The position numbers were made by a program, and so were the translations under genes. From Podospora pseudoanserina (lineage: Eukaryota; Ascomycota; Sordariomycetes; Sordariales; Podosporaceae): a stretch of DNA of 64,000 bases. The DNA lies in NCBI RefSeq assembly GCF_035222485.1, contig NC_085924.1:4650001-4714000 (forward strand), in the 5' to 3' direction. Below, piece after piece: positions 22,426 through 33,338 of the stretch (its first letter is position 1; each line of letters begins with the position of its first letter). Below the pieces are notes generated by a model that was given only the letters and a program-made list of their open reading frames with translations, was not told where the DNA came from and did no database searches.

Positions 22426-23798
22426 ATGAAGCTCCTCACAGGTTACCTTCTCCTCCAAACTGCCGGCCTAGCCACGGCTCTGCACCCCAAGCTCGAGGAC
22501 TTCAAGCAAAAAGCAATCGACTCCGGCGTCGCCCTCAAAGCCCTCAATGGTATCGCCCTCGCCAAAGCCCTCACCAAATTCAGCGGCACATGCACCCCCT
22601 CCAAAGTGAAATACCGCCGCGAATGGCGCACCATCTCCAAGTCCGACCGCAGAAAGTTCATCGCCGCGGTCAAGTGCATCATGGCAAAACCCAGCACGCT
22701 CCCTCCGGGGGAAGTCCCCGGCGCCAAGTCATTATACGATGACATCGTCTGGGCCCATGCGCGAAGAAGCGGTCTCGTTCACAACAGCGTTCGCTGCCCT
22801 TCTCCTCCGCCCCCCTTTTTCCCACTTTACTAATCCTCACAGGGAACCTTCCTCCTCTTCCACCGCTACTACCTCCACACCTACGAAACGGAACTCTCCG
22901 CCTGCGGCTGGACCGCAGGGCTCCCCTACTGGGAATGGGGCCTCGACATAACCGGGCCCCATCTCTCCCCCGTCTTTGACGGTTCCGACACATCGTTAGG
23001 TGGTGACGGCGAGTTCATCCCTAACCGCCCCCCTTTTTCAATCCCTTGGATCGACCCCCTCACACCGGAAATCATCATCCCACCCGGGACGGGAGGTGGA
23101 TGCGTCAAGACCGGTCCGTTTGTCCATCATAAAGTCAGACTTGGGCCGTTCAACATGACGGAGACGTTCCCTGTCGAGCCGGAGGATGGGAGGGGGGACA
23201 ATGAGAGGTGTTTGATTAGGGATTTGAACAAGGGGGGGATTGAGAGGTGGGCGAGTTTTAGGAATAGTACTGAGTTGATTTTGGGGAGTGGGGATATCTT
23301 TGAGTTTCACGTCAATGCTGTGAGTGCTTCTGACTGGATTGAAAGGTAACAGGAAGGGGGAGTGCTGCTGACATGCCGAGTGGTATAGGAAGGGGATCCG
23401 AGATGGGTACCGACCAAGCCGATGGGTGTTCATGGTGGTGGGCATTCGTCGATTGGCGGGGTGGGCGGGCATGCTGCTGATCCGGTGATTTCGCCGTATG
23501 ATCCTGCTTTTTGGTTGACGCATGGGCAGTTGGATAGGGTTTATTGGATTTGGCAGATGTTGGATTTGGAGAGTCGGAGTGTGAGTTCTGCTGAGCGGAG
23601 TCGTTTGTTGTGTGATATGAAAGCTGACTTGGCTTCGGACAGGACGTCTTTGGGACTGGCACGTGGCTCAACATCCCGCCTAGTCCTAATGTTACTGTGG
23701 AAGACAGCATCGATGTGTTGCCTCATCAGCCGCCGAGGAAGTTGAAGGAGTTGATGAGTACGGTTGCGGGAAGCCCGTTCTGTTTTGTCTATGTGTAA
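22426..23798 (+). CDS. Secreted tyrosinase / catechol oxidase-like type-3 copper enzyme
   Basis: Four exons: 22426-22788, 22843-23319, 23389-23580 and 23643-23798 (395 residues). The introns are 54, 69 and 62 bp and all in phase 0. A signal peptide (MKLLTGYLLLQTAGLATA) is present. The six copper-binding histidines are seen: CuA in YDDIVWAHARRSGLVHN and, just after intron 1, FHRYYLHTYE; CuB in VHGGGHSSIGG and DPAFWLTHGQLDRVYWIWQ. Type-3 copper enzymes oxidise phenols and diphenols to quinones with O2. This one has the short secreted form without the long C-terminal lid domain of melanogenic fungal tyrosinases. Intron 1 has the unusual donor GTTCGC inside a C-rich stretch, but branch (TACTAAT) and acceptor (CACAG) are normal. 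The substrate is not deducible. Confidence 0.88.
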
Positions 23799-26100
23799 GT
23801 GAGACGAGGATGATGGTGTTTATCATTTACAAGCAGTTAAGGACTGGCATATTTGCTGCACCTCAGGAGATGTCGTAGCAAGACAGTTAGGAAGTGTTGG
23901 GCAATTGTGTTGGCTTCGTAGAGAAACACCGCGATCCCACTGTGACTACATATCAGTCAGATTCATACATGTTCAATTCGGCTTAGTGCCACTCTATCAT
24001 CCACTCCGTTTTCGTCCTTTTTGTTTTTTGCCTGTGCACGATCGCCGTCTATTTGTCCCCGTTTGCAAGGCGCGTTCTTGACAAACCAAAACACGACGCA
24101 ACTGGTCGTGACTTCATCGGCATCATGCCCCCCCTACTCCCGAAAGCGCAAAGCCTCTCTCCATGACGATAACTCAGCATTAGCAGTAGCAAGCGAGTAG
24201 CCTCACCCACAAGCCCGGCGGGGCACCCAGCAGAGGACGAGGACAACCGACAGCTGGTCGCTACATCACAAGTCACCCAAAGCGACAATCCACCGTTTAC
24301 CTCACCAAAACACGGCCCAGGCGGTCCTGATGCTGTTCTTGGCCTCGAAAAAAAATGGAACCTTTCGCGCGACGAAATCCCAAGCAACCTGGCAGACGCC
24401 ATGGGTATGGATACCTTGTATTCACTCTATTTCCAGGAGCTCGGTGAGAAGGAGCTTGCGAAAAAGATCACGATATTGAATGTGAGTAGTAGCATGCTGT
24501 ATCTCCCTTGCTTGATAAACCGCCAATTTGCTCATCGATCACTAATGACATCGCATGGATATACTGGCGCCAAAACCTCGACTCATGATGCTTCTTCGCC
24601 AACATATTGGGTCGTTGTCCCTTGCCAACCAATTCAGATTGCGCATCCATGCTGCAGCAGCGCCTCTCTATGAAGGGGTGTCTTCAACAGCTGGTATATA
24701 CAATTCGACTCTGACCCAAGGGCTAGAGAAGTTTACTTCCCTTGTGCAGACTCTTTATGAGCTTCGAGGAGGAGCATTCTGAAGGGTTACTGATGGTGTC
24801 CCGGGAAGAAGTGGTGGAAACTGACCGATTGTCTGGTGGCTCGGACTGGGCCGTCCGTTGGTTTGATCAGGTACTGGGAGGGATTATCGGTCGTTAGAGA
24901 CAATTTGGGACCCTGCTGGGATGTGAAAGGCGACTTGGACAAAATGACTGCGGAATGGCGAGCACGACAGGTCTCCTGTTTGGGGGAACACACCTCAGAA
25001 TCGTGGTTTGACGAATCACGGCGACTGTTGGGGATCATGTGTGGAGTTTTTCCAAGGCTAGAGAGCTCTCCGGAGTCAGGCCGCTCGCGCTATAACTGAG
25101 ATTGTATGTGGGCAATGGCTTAACAGCTTCGAATGGCTGATGTAAAGATCCTGGTTCTGAGGTGGCGTTAGAATCTGCAGAGCGTCGCATCACTTTCTCT
25201 TGTTTCCCATTGCTGCTCATCGATACTTAGGGTAATGCCCCCCTAGAGTTTCTCAATTCTTAACTTTGAAGCCCGTGGTGGACCCGTTCGGCCTGTACAA
25301 CAACCACACCCTGAAACACGCCACGTGGCGATTCATCCCTGGGATCCGTGAAATATCCGAGGCTAGTGACAAAAGTTGCCTATCGACCAGCACAATAGAA
25401 AACTATGATTATTTTCCAGCAAGTCTCATCCGACGGAGGATGGAAGCTGGACATCACCTTCGTGACTGGAAGGTCCATGAGTGCTACTCTATTTTGCTGG
25501 AACGATCAAAGGAACGGGAGGTTCGGTGTGATGAGGCGTGTTATGCTGAGCCGTTGTCGTTGTGATGAATTGGGAGTAAGAAATGAGGCTGAGTAAGCTA
25601 CCACATTAGGTAATGTGGAACTTGGAGATCCCAGTTGTATTAGTACATTGATTAATGTCTGTCTGAAGAAGAAAAGCCTACCCTAGAGAGCGTAAGAAAG
25701 GCAGCTTATATAGACCGAGAGCACCACTAAAAAGACCGTATCCTTCCAAGAGCTTCAAAGGCCTTCCGTAAGCTCTCTTGAGTTTTATAATACTCTATTA
25801 GAGCCAGAAAATTGCGCCAAAGCCAGATAAAAGAGCGTAGACCTCTTTCTCCGTCTGAGGCTATATTGGTATACCCGTAAGCCACGCTGCTCTTGCGAGC
25901 CTGCAGGAGCCAAGGCGGGCCAAGCCATACGCCACACCTTCACAGGTAATCTGCCATGTTAGCTCAAGAATAAAAGTTGAGTTTGCTGCGAGTTGTATGA
26001 CAGTGGATGGATATATTCTGTGAGGTCTCATGTGCCGCCAACCTGCTTGGCATCCAGCTGACCAACAACCAGCCAAGCCCTCAACCCAACAACACATATC
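23799..26100. other. Gene-poor region with possible gene remnants
   Basis: No gene could be assembled. Protein-like pieces on the plus strand near 24401-24480 (MGMDTLYSLYFQELGEKELA) and 24836-25096 (RTGPSVGLIRYWEGL, LDKMTAEWRARQ) may be remnants of one decayed gene, but no motif identifies them. From about 25.7 to 25.85 kb the sequence is more AT-rich. Confidence 0.4.
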
Positions 26101-26507
26101 TCAACCGGACGTCATTTGACACGGTTCAAAGGAACACGACAGTAAAATAAAATGGTGAGAGGGCCACTTGTTGCTTTGGACAACCCCGGTCACGCGTCTT
26201 GTGGAACACACATGCACCGACGACGATTGGAACGCCCCCTTCATTCTTGATGGCCCTTCTCGCCGGAAACACAAAACCCAATGACGACAGCCCCTCCCAG
26301 CCGATGGATATGTCGGATTCGACGAAGAAGAAACGCGAACCCCGGTCCAGTCCCGAGGATTACCTCGCCAAAGGTATACCGTCAAAGCCATCTTATCAGA
26401 TCCTATCAGACTAACCTGTTGACCTTTCAGAACCTGCTCAGTCTTTCAAAGCCCTCACGTACTCTGCTCTAGTACGGGGTCTGCAGCAATTGCAGCTCAG
26501 CGGATCA

Positions 26508-26865
26508 TGTCTCGAATTAGCAGCGAGGAGAAGCCCGTGGAGGAGGAGGTAGCTGTTAGTGTTGAGGATGATGTTAGTGTTGAGGATGATGTTAGTGTTG
26601 AGGATGATGTTAGTGTTGAGGATGATGGCCGCTGTCCCGAGTCCATCAGAAAGTAAGACCATATTCTTGATGAGTTGTGTGCCGAAGTTATCAAAAAGTG
26701 TGCAGACTCGGAGACTCCGAGTCAGGAAAACGGCGGCCTAAAGTACCGGCAAGCGGCGTAGGACTTCCGTGAGTGGCAAGAGGACCGTGAGGATATGGGG
26801 ATTACGGATTGGCTTCCTGAAAGCAAGGCGTTGGACTTGCTTGCAGATCCACCCCCGAATAGCTG
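26508..26865 (+). pseudogene. Fragment of the unnamed multi-copy family (LDEL unit)
   Basis: The plus-strand frame reads MSRISSEEK, then (VSVEDD)x4. A stop follows, then DHILDELCAEVIKKCADSE and FREWQEDRE, with stops in between. It parallels DHLLDELCVEAVQRYAE and RFWEQQEE of the decayed gene at 9.6-11.1 kb (minus). No function is known, and the reading frame is broken. Confidence 0.4.
26555..26626 (+). repeat. 18-bp tandem repeat, four exact units
   Basis: The unit GTTAGTGTTGAGGATGAT is repeated four times without a mismatch. Read on the plus strand it gives the acidic repeat VSVEDD. It lies inside a frame open from at least 26508, just upstream of a family fragment (DHILDELCAE), so it may have been part of that protein. 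Confidence 0.9.
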
Positions 26866-27538
26866 GGGGGGGCACTCACCTTGGTGGAAATGGGATTTGT
26901 CACGCTGAAGCCAAAGAAAGAAAATGAGGATTTGGTGGCTGATCTGAACTGAGTTGGGCTTGAGTCAACTTTTTTGTTGGCAGGTGATTGAATTGAACAC
27001 GGTATCGGGCGGAACACACACCAAGAGAAAGCTTAATACATGATGAGATGCGCTCGCATTTTCCCTCCGCGCTGCCCTCTTCTCCTTTTCTGTTCAGCCA
27101 GCTACATTCACTGATCGATCAGCAAGACCAAGTCCGCCTCAGGCTACCTCCAGACATGGATCTAGACAGGCTGGCACCGAAGAACACTCCAGTTTCAAGG
27201 ACCGCGGCAGCTGGTCCGGCTCAGAAAAGACGAAGCGGTTCAAAGATTTTTGGCAAGACAAAAACGAACCGAGGGACATGAAAGACTTGATGAAGAAAAT
27301 GCTCTCCTAAAAGCTCAACTTGCTCAGGTTATTGGCCTTGTTGACCAGCAGTTTGTTGCAGCGAGTACGCACGACCAAACTTCATGTTTGACTCTCCTTG
27401 ACCATTTTGAACTGACGTAGTGTATCAGATGCACCCTCTTCCCTTCAAGACCTCTTCGTATCCCGCCCCAGCCCTCGAACTTTGGCCAAATCACTGCTCA
27501 AAAGCATTGCCATCGTCGCGTCACCACTTTAAACCAAA

Positions 27539-27901
27539 ATGTTTTGGCCTAAAAAGACCGAAATTTCCAACGATGACCTGTGCTTCGCCATGTCGAAGTT
27601 CATAGAACCAATCCGAAAGATTGCCGATATTGATCATGCGAACTCTCTCAAGCAGGCTTACATGCTTGCTTTGGAGCTCCGGGCTTGGTGTTTCAACGAG
27701 GCCTCCGTCTGTCATGATTTCTATGGCTCTGCCGACAGAGATGTTCAGCTTGACGAGTTGATAACCGATTTGATTGGGAAAAGAAAGGAAGCCAGACATC
27801 GCTGGGCGTGGAAAGCTGAGCTGGAAAGGCTCGAGGAAGAAGCCAAGATGCGGGCTGATAAGGGAACAGAGCGGTGGTTGTTGCAATACGCCAGGCGCTG
27901 A
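27539..27901 (+). CDS. Hypothetical protein of the unnamed multi-copy family (120 aa)
   Basis: An intact short frame from MFWPKKTEIS to a TGA. It has FIEPIRKIADIDHANSLKQA followed by YMLALELRAW, then VQLDELITDLIGKRKEARHR and a charged, probably helical tail (ELERLEEEAKMRAD). These match by eye, in the same order, the PIR...EAY and LDEL segments of the other copies in this window, so it is the best preserved member. Whether it is a complete gene or only an exon is unclear. No signal peptide, membrane segment or catalytic motif is seen. Confidence 0.5.
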   Translation: MFWPKKTEISNDDLCFAMSKFIEPIRKIADIDHANSLKQAYMLALELRAWCFNEASVCHDFYGSADRDVQLDELITDLIGKRKEARHRWAWKAELERLEEEAKMRADKGTERWLLQYARR

Positions 27902-28020
27902 AAGGGCTTGTGGACCAGGTTGGTCCTCGTGATGAAGATGTCATGCCAGCGAAAAAACGTAGAAAACTACGATTACACGCATAGCGGTGTCAGTAACGAC
28001 GACATAGCCCAAAGAAACCG

Positions 28021-28112
28021 CGTGGTTCGTCGAGCCCATTCGAGAGATTTCCGAAATTGATCACAAAGACGCCCTTGCTGGGGTGTATGACTTGCTTTTT
28101 GAAGCGAAGCAA
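28021..28112 (+). pseudogene. Fragment of the unnamed multi-copy family (PIR unit)
   Basis: One frame reads WFVEPIREISEIDHKDALAG then VYDLLFEAKQ before a TGA. It aligns with FIEPIRKIADIDHANSLKQA of the 27.54-kb copy, about 440 bp upstream. Probably a decayed tandem copy. Confidence 0.45.
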
Positions 28113-29319
28113 TGATGGTATACTGAGGAAGGAGAGAACGAGGATGGTGATACCTCTTAACGTGGCGGTCTTCATTGCGGTCTTCATTGCGAGTGTTGTG
28201 TATCAACACCATGAAGACAAGGGTGGACAAGCTCGAAAAGACTTGCGCAATGGAAACAATGACTGGCGGGATGGAATGGAGAAACGTTCCAAGCTCGTCT
28301 AGACACCCGCCAGCAGCGGCTAAAGTATCTTGAGGGAAACACACGAGACTAAGCCTTACTTAGCTCAAATATAAAACTTACGGGGCAATCAAGGTACCTA
28401 TCTAAGTCGAAGCAACTGGCTCATACATAGACCTCATCGTCAACAAACATTGCAGATCCCATTTCTATATTTTCTAGGCAAAGGGGTAATCATTCCCCCA
28501 CCCACCGCCAACAACATTCCTTTCTCGTTCAACAGTCTAAGCTTTTCCGCATCATTTAATGCATACCAACGATGGGGAGAAGCCAATACTATTAGCCCTG
28601 GTCGCCAGTGCCCACCCTCAGTCTTTCCTCTAGTTTATGGACCAATTCTCCATACGAAAGAACCTCCAAACCAAAAGTCGGCAGCCAGACGGCTCAGGAG
28701 GAAGACTGCGGAAGAATGGATGCACTACAACTACGTCCGAAACGTCCCCTCGTCCATTCGTCGCTTCGTTGGAAAGAGGTAGCACTTTCGTTTGATCTCC
28801 CAGATTCATGATATTTTCGGATCTTTTATCATTAAGAACAACCTATTCTGTGGTAAGTTCCTGTGCACCTACATTACGTAGACTTCGTACGGCTTATGTT
28901 GATGGCATCCCTCGACAGCTAACCTTGCCTTTCTCAGACCTTCCGCCGCACATTCAGGTTATAATTCGGCCCGAGTGGCGGTCCAGACCCAGTAGGCGCC
29001 CGAGGACCTTAACAGACATACGGGATGTGAAATCTATAAAACGGCTCACGGTCCGGTTCATTACTGAGCAACCCACAAAGGTCAAAGGCTAGGCGTAACC
29101 TGTTTCTTGCGTTCGAGATTTGCACGATTATTGACCCGTCATTTCAGACCTCCCTCCAGCTCTTAGATCCATAGTACAAACACCAGGAACGGTCGCCCAA
29201 GGCCGTGTCTAATGAGCTGAAAAAGCGCATCGACGACTCCTACCTCAAATATCCCAATCACCGCCGCGCCGACCCCCCTCCTCCCGTTCAGAGTCCACCT
29301 GCTGCAATTTATTAACCCC
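28113..29319. other. Gene-poor region
   Basis: Short frames only. A 12-bp direct duplication (gcggtcttcatt, twice) lies near 28170. A frame at 28808-29092 (LPFSDLPPHIQVIIRPEWRS) has no family I recognise. Confidence 0.4.
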
Positions 29320-29570
29320 ATCAGAGCCATCCTCAACATGGACCGCCCCGATGCTGCAAAGGAGGCTTACGGGTGCGCTCGTTTCCTGTGGAACCTCTGA
29401 TACGATTTATGCCGGCCTGAGCATGACGATACTCATGACTAACTGGCCTCGGACGAGGAGTGTATGGAGGCTCTTGAAGTTGAACCTGACCCGTCAGCTG
29501 TGACCGATGGTGATGACTGGGACTATCATCAGGGATATGCTAGCGGCTCTGGCGCAATGAACGTGAGGAT
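29320..29570 (+). pseudogene. Fragment of the unnamed multi-copy family (PIR unit)
   Basis: Reads FINPIRAILNMDRPDAAKEA then YGCARFLWNL and a TGA, continuing in frame with more stops into acidic sequence (ECMEALEVEPDPSAVTDGDD). It is closest to LELLRPIRAAMGMDDPDAIK at 11.0 kb (minus). Confidence 0.45.
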
Positions 29571-30149
29571 AATCAGCCTGATGTGAGTGATGGTTACGAC
29601 AAACAGCCTCCAGACGAGTATTTTGAACGGAGTTAAAGGTCTGATCTCTGAGGTAAGTATCTAGTCTTCGTCATACCGCTTTCACACTCGTGTAAAAGAT
29701 AACGATGATGGGAACCGAAAGCAGCATTATATGCGCGCCTGCCCCATGTTTTCACGTATGTCAGCCTTCAACTTCACCCATGCCTCTCTGTCCTGGACGG
29801 CGGTCTTCAAACCCGCCGTACTCCGCCTCGGAGAGTTAATATGCATCCTTATGTGCCCGTTCATGTATGCCATCCACGCTCGAGCAGCCTGGTCCATGCT
29901 CCACAGACGGCGCTGCTCTTCACTGCAATGCCCGTGGCATCAACAGTTAGCGCTCTTCTGGCATATAATCACGGGGAATAGACCTACCTAGGATACTTCA
30001 CAAACACCCTGGCAGCCTCACGCACAACCTGCACCAACTCATCTATCATCTCGCAGAGACCATCTCGGTAGGTGTACAGATTCCTATCCTGCCCGAACCA
30101 CGACGGCGTCCCAGACTGGCGGCGGACAAAAGATTCAAGCGTGACGTAG

Positions 30150-30695
30150 TTGATTTATACTAGAAAAGTAATTAATATCAAGGGGTTAAAGGATTATAAA
30201 AGTAGTAAGAGAGTAGGAAAAGAAACCAAAAATTATTCCTATAGTACCGGATTACAAAGTCGTTAGTAATATATAAATTATAATTATTATAAATAAAAAA
30301 ATATAGTTTTAATAAATCTTTAAGTGCAGGTTTTAATATGAAAGCTATTTTAAATTAATTAACGGTAAAGACATAACTAGTTCAATTATTCTTTAATATA
30401 ATTATATATTAATCTTTATTTAATTAATGCTTAAACTATTACTTCTAAAGGTCTTTACATTTAAAGATAACCCTGGGGGAAAGGACCGTCGTGTTTTATA
30501 AAATACAATTAAGTATAGTAGTTTAGGTCCTTTTTTAGTTTTATTTAACGTATATTAACTTTTTATTATACTTTAAAAACTTAATAATTAAGCCGTTTTT
30601 TCGCTAGTATTTTATTATACTTACTTTATTTTACTTATATCTATAGCTAACCGTAATCTAGTTAATAATAAAATATAAATTAAAAAACTTATTAA
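30150..30695. repeat. AT-rich relic left of pogo copy 2
   Basis: Sharp transition at about 30150 to AT-rich sequence full of TA steps and lacking open frames, continuing up to the pogo TIR. Resembles RIP-eroded repeat DNA. No termini found. It may continue on the other side of the transposon (32562 to about 32930), which would make copy 2 an insertion into an older repeat. Confidence 0.5.
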
Positions 30696-30697
30696 TA

Positions 30698-32559
30698 ACG
30701 TATATTATAAGCGAGTGACCCATATAAGCGAGTGACCCACTTCCTTCGTGACATAACACCTTCGCACTCAACAATAATTTCCTTAACCATCCAAGATGCC
30801 TTCTAATTTAAATGAAGCCCACATAATCTTAGCCCTCCAAGCGCTTCAAAACGGTAAGAATCTAAGCGAACGAGCCGCAGCTAAGATCTATAGAGTCGAT
30901 CGTAAGACTCTAGGGCGTCGGCGCGCTAGCCGGCCTACACGACGCGATATTACGCCTAAATCGAAAAAGCTTACTTAATTTAAAAAAGATACTATTATTT
31001 AATACGTTATTGAGCTATATACGCGAGCTTTTCCACTAAGATTATGTAGTGTGGAAGATATGGCTAACTAACTATTACGCGTACGCGACGCGTACCCTAT
31101 TAGTAAACTCTAGATATATAACTTCGTTAAACGCTAATTATAGCTCTGTATGCGTTTTACGCGTAAATACGACTACTAGAGGGCTAAGTACGAGGATTTA
31201 AAGGTTATTACCGAGTAGTTTACGCTCGTACGGAACACTAAAGCTAAGTATAGTATTATAAATAACGATATTTATTACTTTAACGAAACTAGGTTTATAA
31301 TAGGTATTATTTTCGTAAGTATAGTAATTATAACCTCGGACGGCCTTAGTAAAGTAAAATTAGCTTAGCCTAATAACCGCGAATAGGTAACGGTAATCTA
31401 GGAAGTTAATGCCCTCGGCCAGGCTATCTTTCCCTTTATTATTTTAGCCGCGTAGTATTACTTTACTAACTAATATACCGAGTATAATCTACCGTTTACT
31501 TAACGTATTGTAATTACCGATAATAGTTAGATTATTAATCCGGTAGGCCTAAATTAAATTAAGTACTTCGATTATTATATAGCGTCCCGTATAAAAGGTA
31601 AATACCGGTTACTAATCCTCGATAGCCACGAAAGCTATTACTTAACCGAATTCGAGCGCTACTACCAGTAGAATAACATTATTACGTTTTATATACTTTT
31701 ATATTCCTCCTACCTCCTCTAGCCACTCGATATTAATTACTTTAGGCCGCTAAAATAGGCGTACGGTCGCTAGATCGAGGACTTAATACGTATATATATT
31801 AACTATATAAGTAAGCTCGAGTTCCTCTATACTTTCCGTAAGGCTTTCTTTACCTTTATAATAGAGAAGAATATACAGGGTGACTTTGCGGGTGCTGGCC
31901 TTATACCGTACGATCTAGAGAAGGTACTTTCTAAGCTAAATATAAAGCTTTATACGCTAATACCTCCAAATTTATAGCCCGGTACTATATAACCTTGGGT
32001 CTCCCAAATACTATATAACCCTCGAGAAGCCAATTCACAATTAACGCTTATTAAAACTCGTATTACTAACTATTAAAATAACTCCCTAACTTTAATACTA
32101 ACTACGGTAGACCAGCTTACTAAAGGTACAACGGCTATAATGCACTAGGTAGCTCTCCTTCGTACAGAGGTCTCTTCGCTCCGTAAGGCCAATAAGGCAC
32201 TAAGTAAGCGCCGGAGAGCCAAAAAAACACGTGTGAGGCTTGGAGGGTCACTTACTGTACAAAAGGCACAGGATTTACTGGATCAGAAGGCCGTGGATGG
32301 GGAGGAAATGCAAGAAACGCAGCCGGATAGTAGTAATGTAGGGGGGGCTCGTACGAAGGTTCGGTGCTGTGGTATATGCGGTAAGCCTGGCCATAATGCG
32401 CGCACTTGCCAGGAGGCTGCAGAAGCATCTGATTTAGCTATTTCTAATATAATTATAGTTAATTCCTTATATTGATGTGGTGCAATTGAGGATAGTTTGT
32501 TAGGGTGTGGTGGGAGGTGGGTCACTCGCTTATATGGGTCACTCGCTTATAATATACGT
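30698..32559 (+). mobile_element. pogo/Fot1-type DNA transposon, copy 2 (1862 bp), RIP-eroded
   Basis: TIRs of about 43 bp (30698-30740 and 32517-32559) related to those of copy 1, with TA at 30696-30697 and 32560-32561. The interior is mutated mainly by C-to-T and G-to-A relative to copy 1, producing many TAA/TAG codons between about 30.98 and 32.1 kb. The outer 300-400 bp on both sides are far less changed. Confidence 0.93.
30796..32475 (+). pseudogene. pogo/Fot1-type transposase, copy 2
   Basis: 560 codons in one frame from ATG to the final TGA, without indels but with many nonsense codons. The N-terminal HTH (NLSERAAAKIYRVDRKTLGR) is preserved. In the nuclease region the third Asp is retained (LILDSHES), where copy 1 has Asn. 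The C-terminus carries a perfect CX2CX4HX4C zinc knuckle (CGICGKPGHNARTC). This copy shows that the zinc knuckle belongs to the same reading frame as the transposase. Confidence 0.88.
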
Positions 32560-32561
32560 TA

Positions 32562-33338
32562 CTGTTTATAGTAATTTCGTTAACTTTAATATAATTTATA
32601 TTTCTTTTAACTTTTATTTAATATATAGATAATAGTTAATAAATTAAAATACTTAATACTTACTAAAGTAATTAGAATCGCTTTATTTAATTAGTAAACT
32701 AGCTGCTAGAGCTTTTATATTAATATAAGTAGGAACGTAATTAAAGCTTTCCTAACGAAGGATCTATGAAAGAATAAAGTCTTCTTAACCGTGAAAAAAA
32801 TCGCTATCAGTTTTTAGAAGTAAGGCTCTTTAGTAGTGTACTATTAATACGGTACCTTAGGGTAGAACGTAAAATCCTGTGCTTATTGGACGCTTTTCGC
32901 TGGCTTATACTAGCGGTAATATCTTTCTAGGTATTTTTAATATCCTCCTCGGTATATTTGGCTATTGGTGGGTACCTGGAGCAAAAAAAGTAAAAGAAAA
33001 GCTTCATTTTAGGTCTTTGTGGGTGGAATATAAAGTGTGTGTTGATATCGGGGGCTTTTGGAGGTCCAGGGTTGTGGAGGGTTTAATGTGGGTAGATGGC
33101 TTGGGTAGTTCAAACCTACCTGGGCCACATCCATGTGGTTCACTTCCTTGTCATCCAAACTAGTATCTATCCAGTGTAACCACATCCAAACACACTACAC
33201 CATGCATGTAGTATACGGGCCCAGCCACATTATTGTCGGATCATTGCATATCTTCCCGCCCGAGTGCCGAAAGGAGTACGTAACCGATCAGACGTACGAT
33301 GATACGCCTGGCAGGTAGACTCTCACTTCCCGGTTTGC
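32562..33338. other. AT-rich flank and gene-free region
   Basis: AT-rich and RIP-like to about 32930, then normal composition up to the end of the helicase segment. No gene recognised. Confidence 0.5.
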
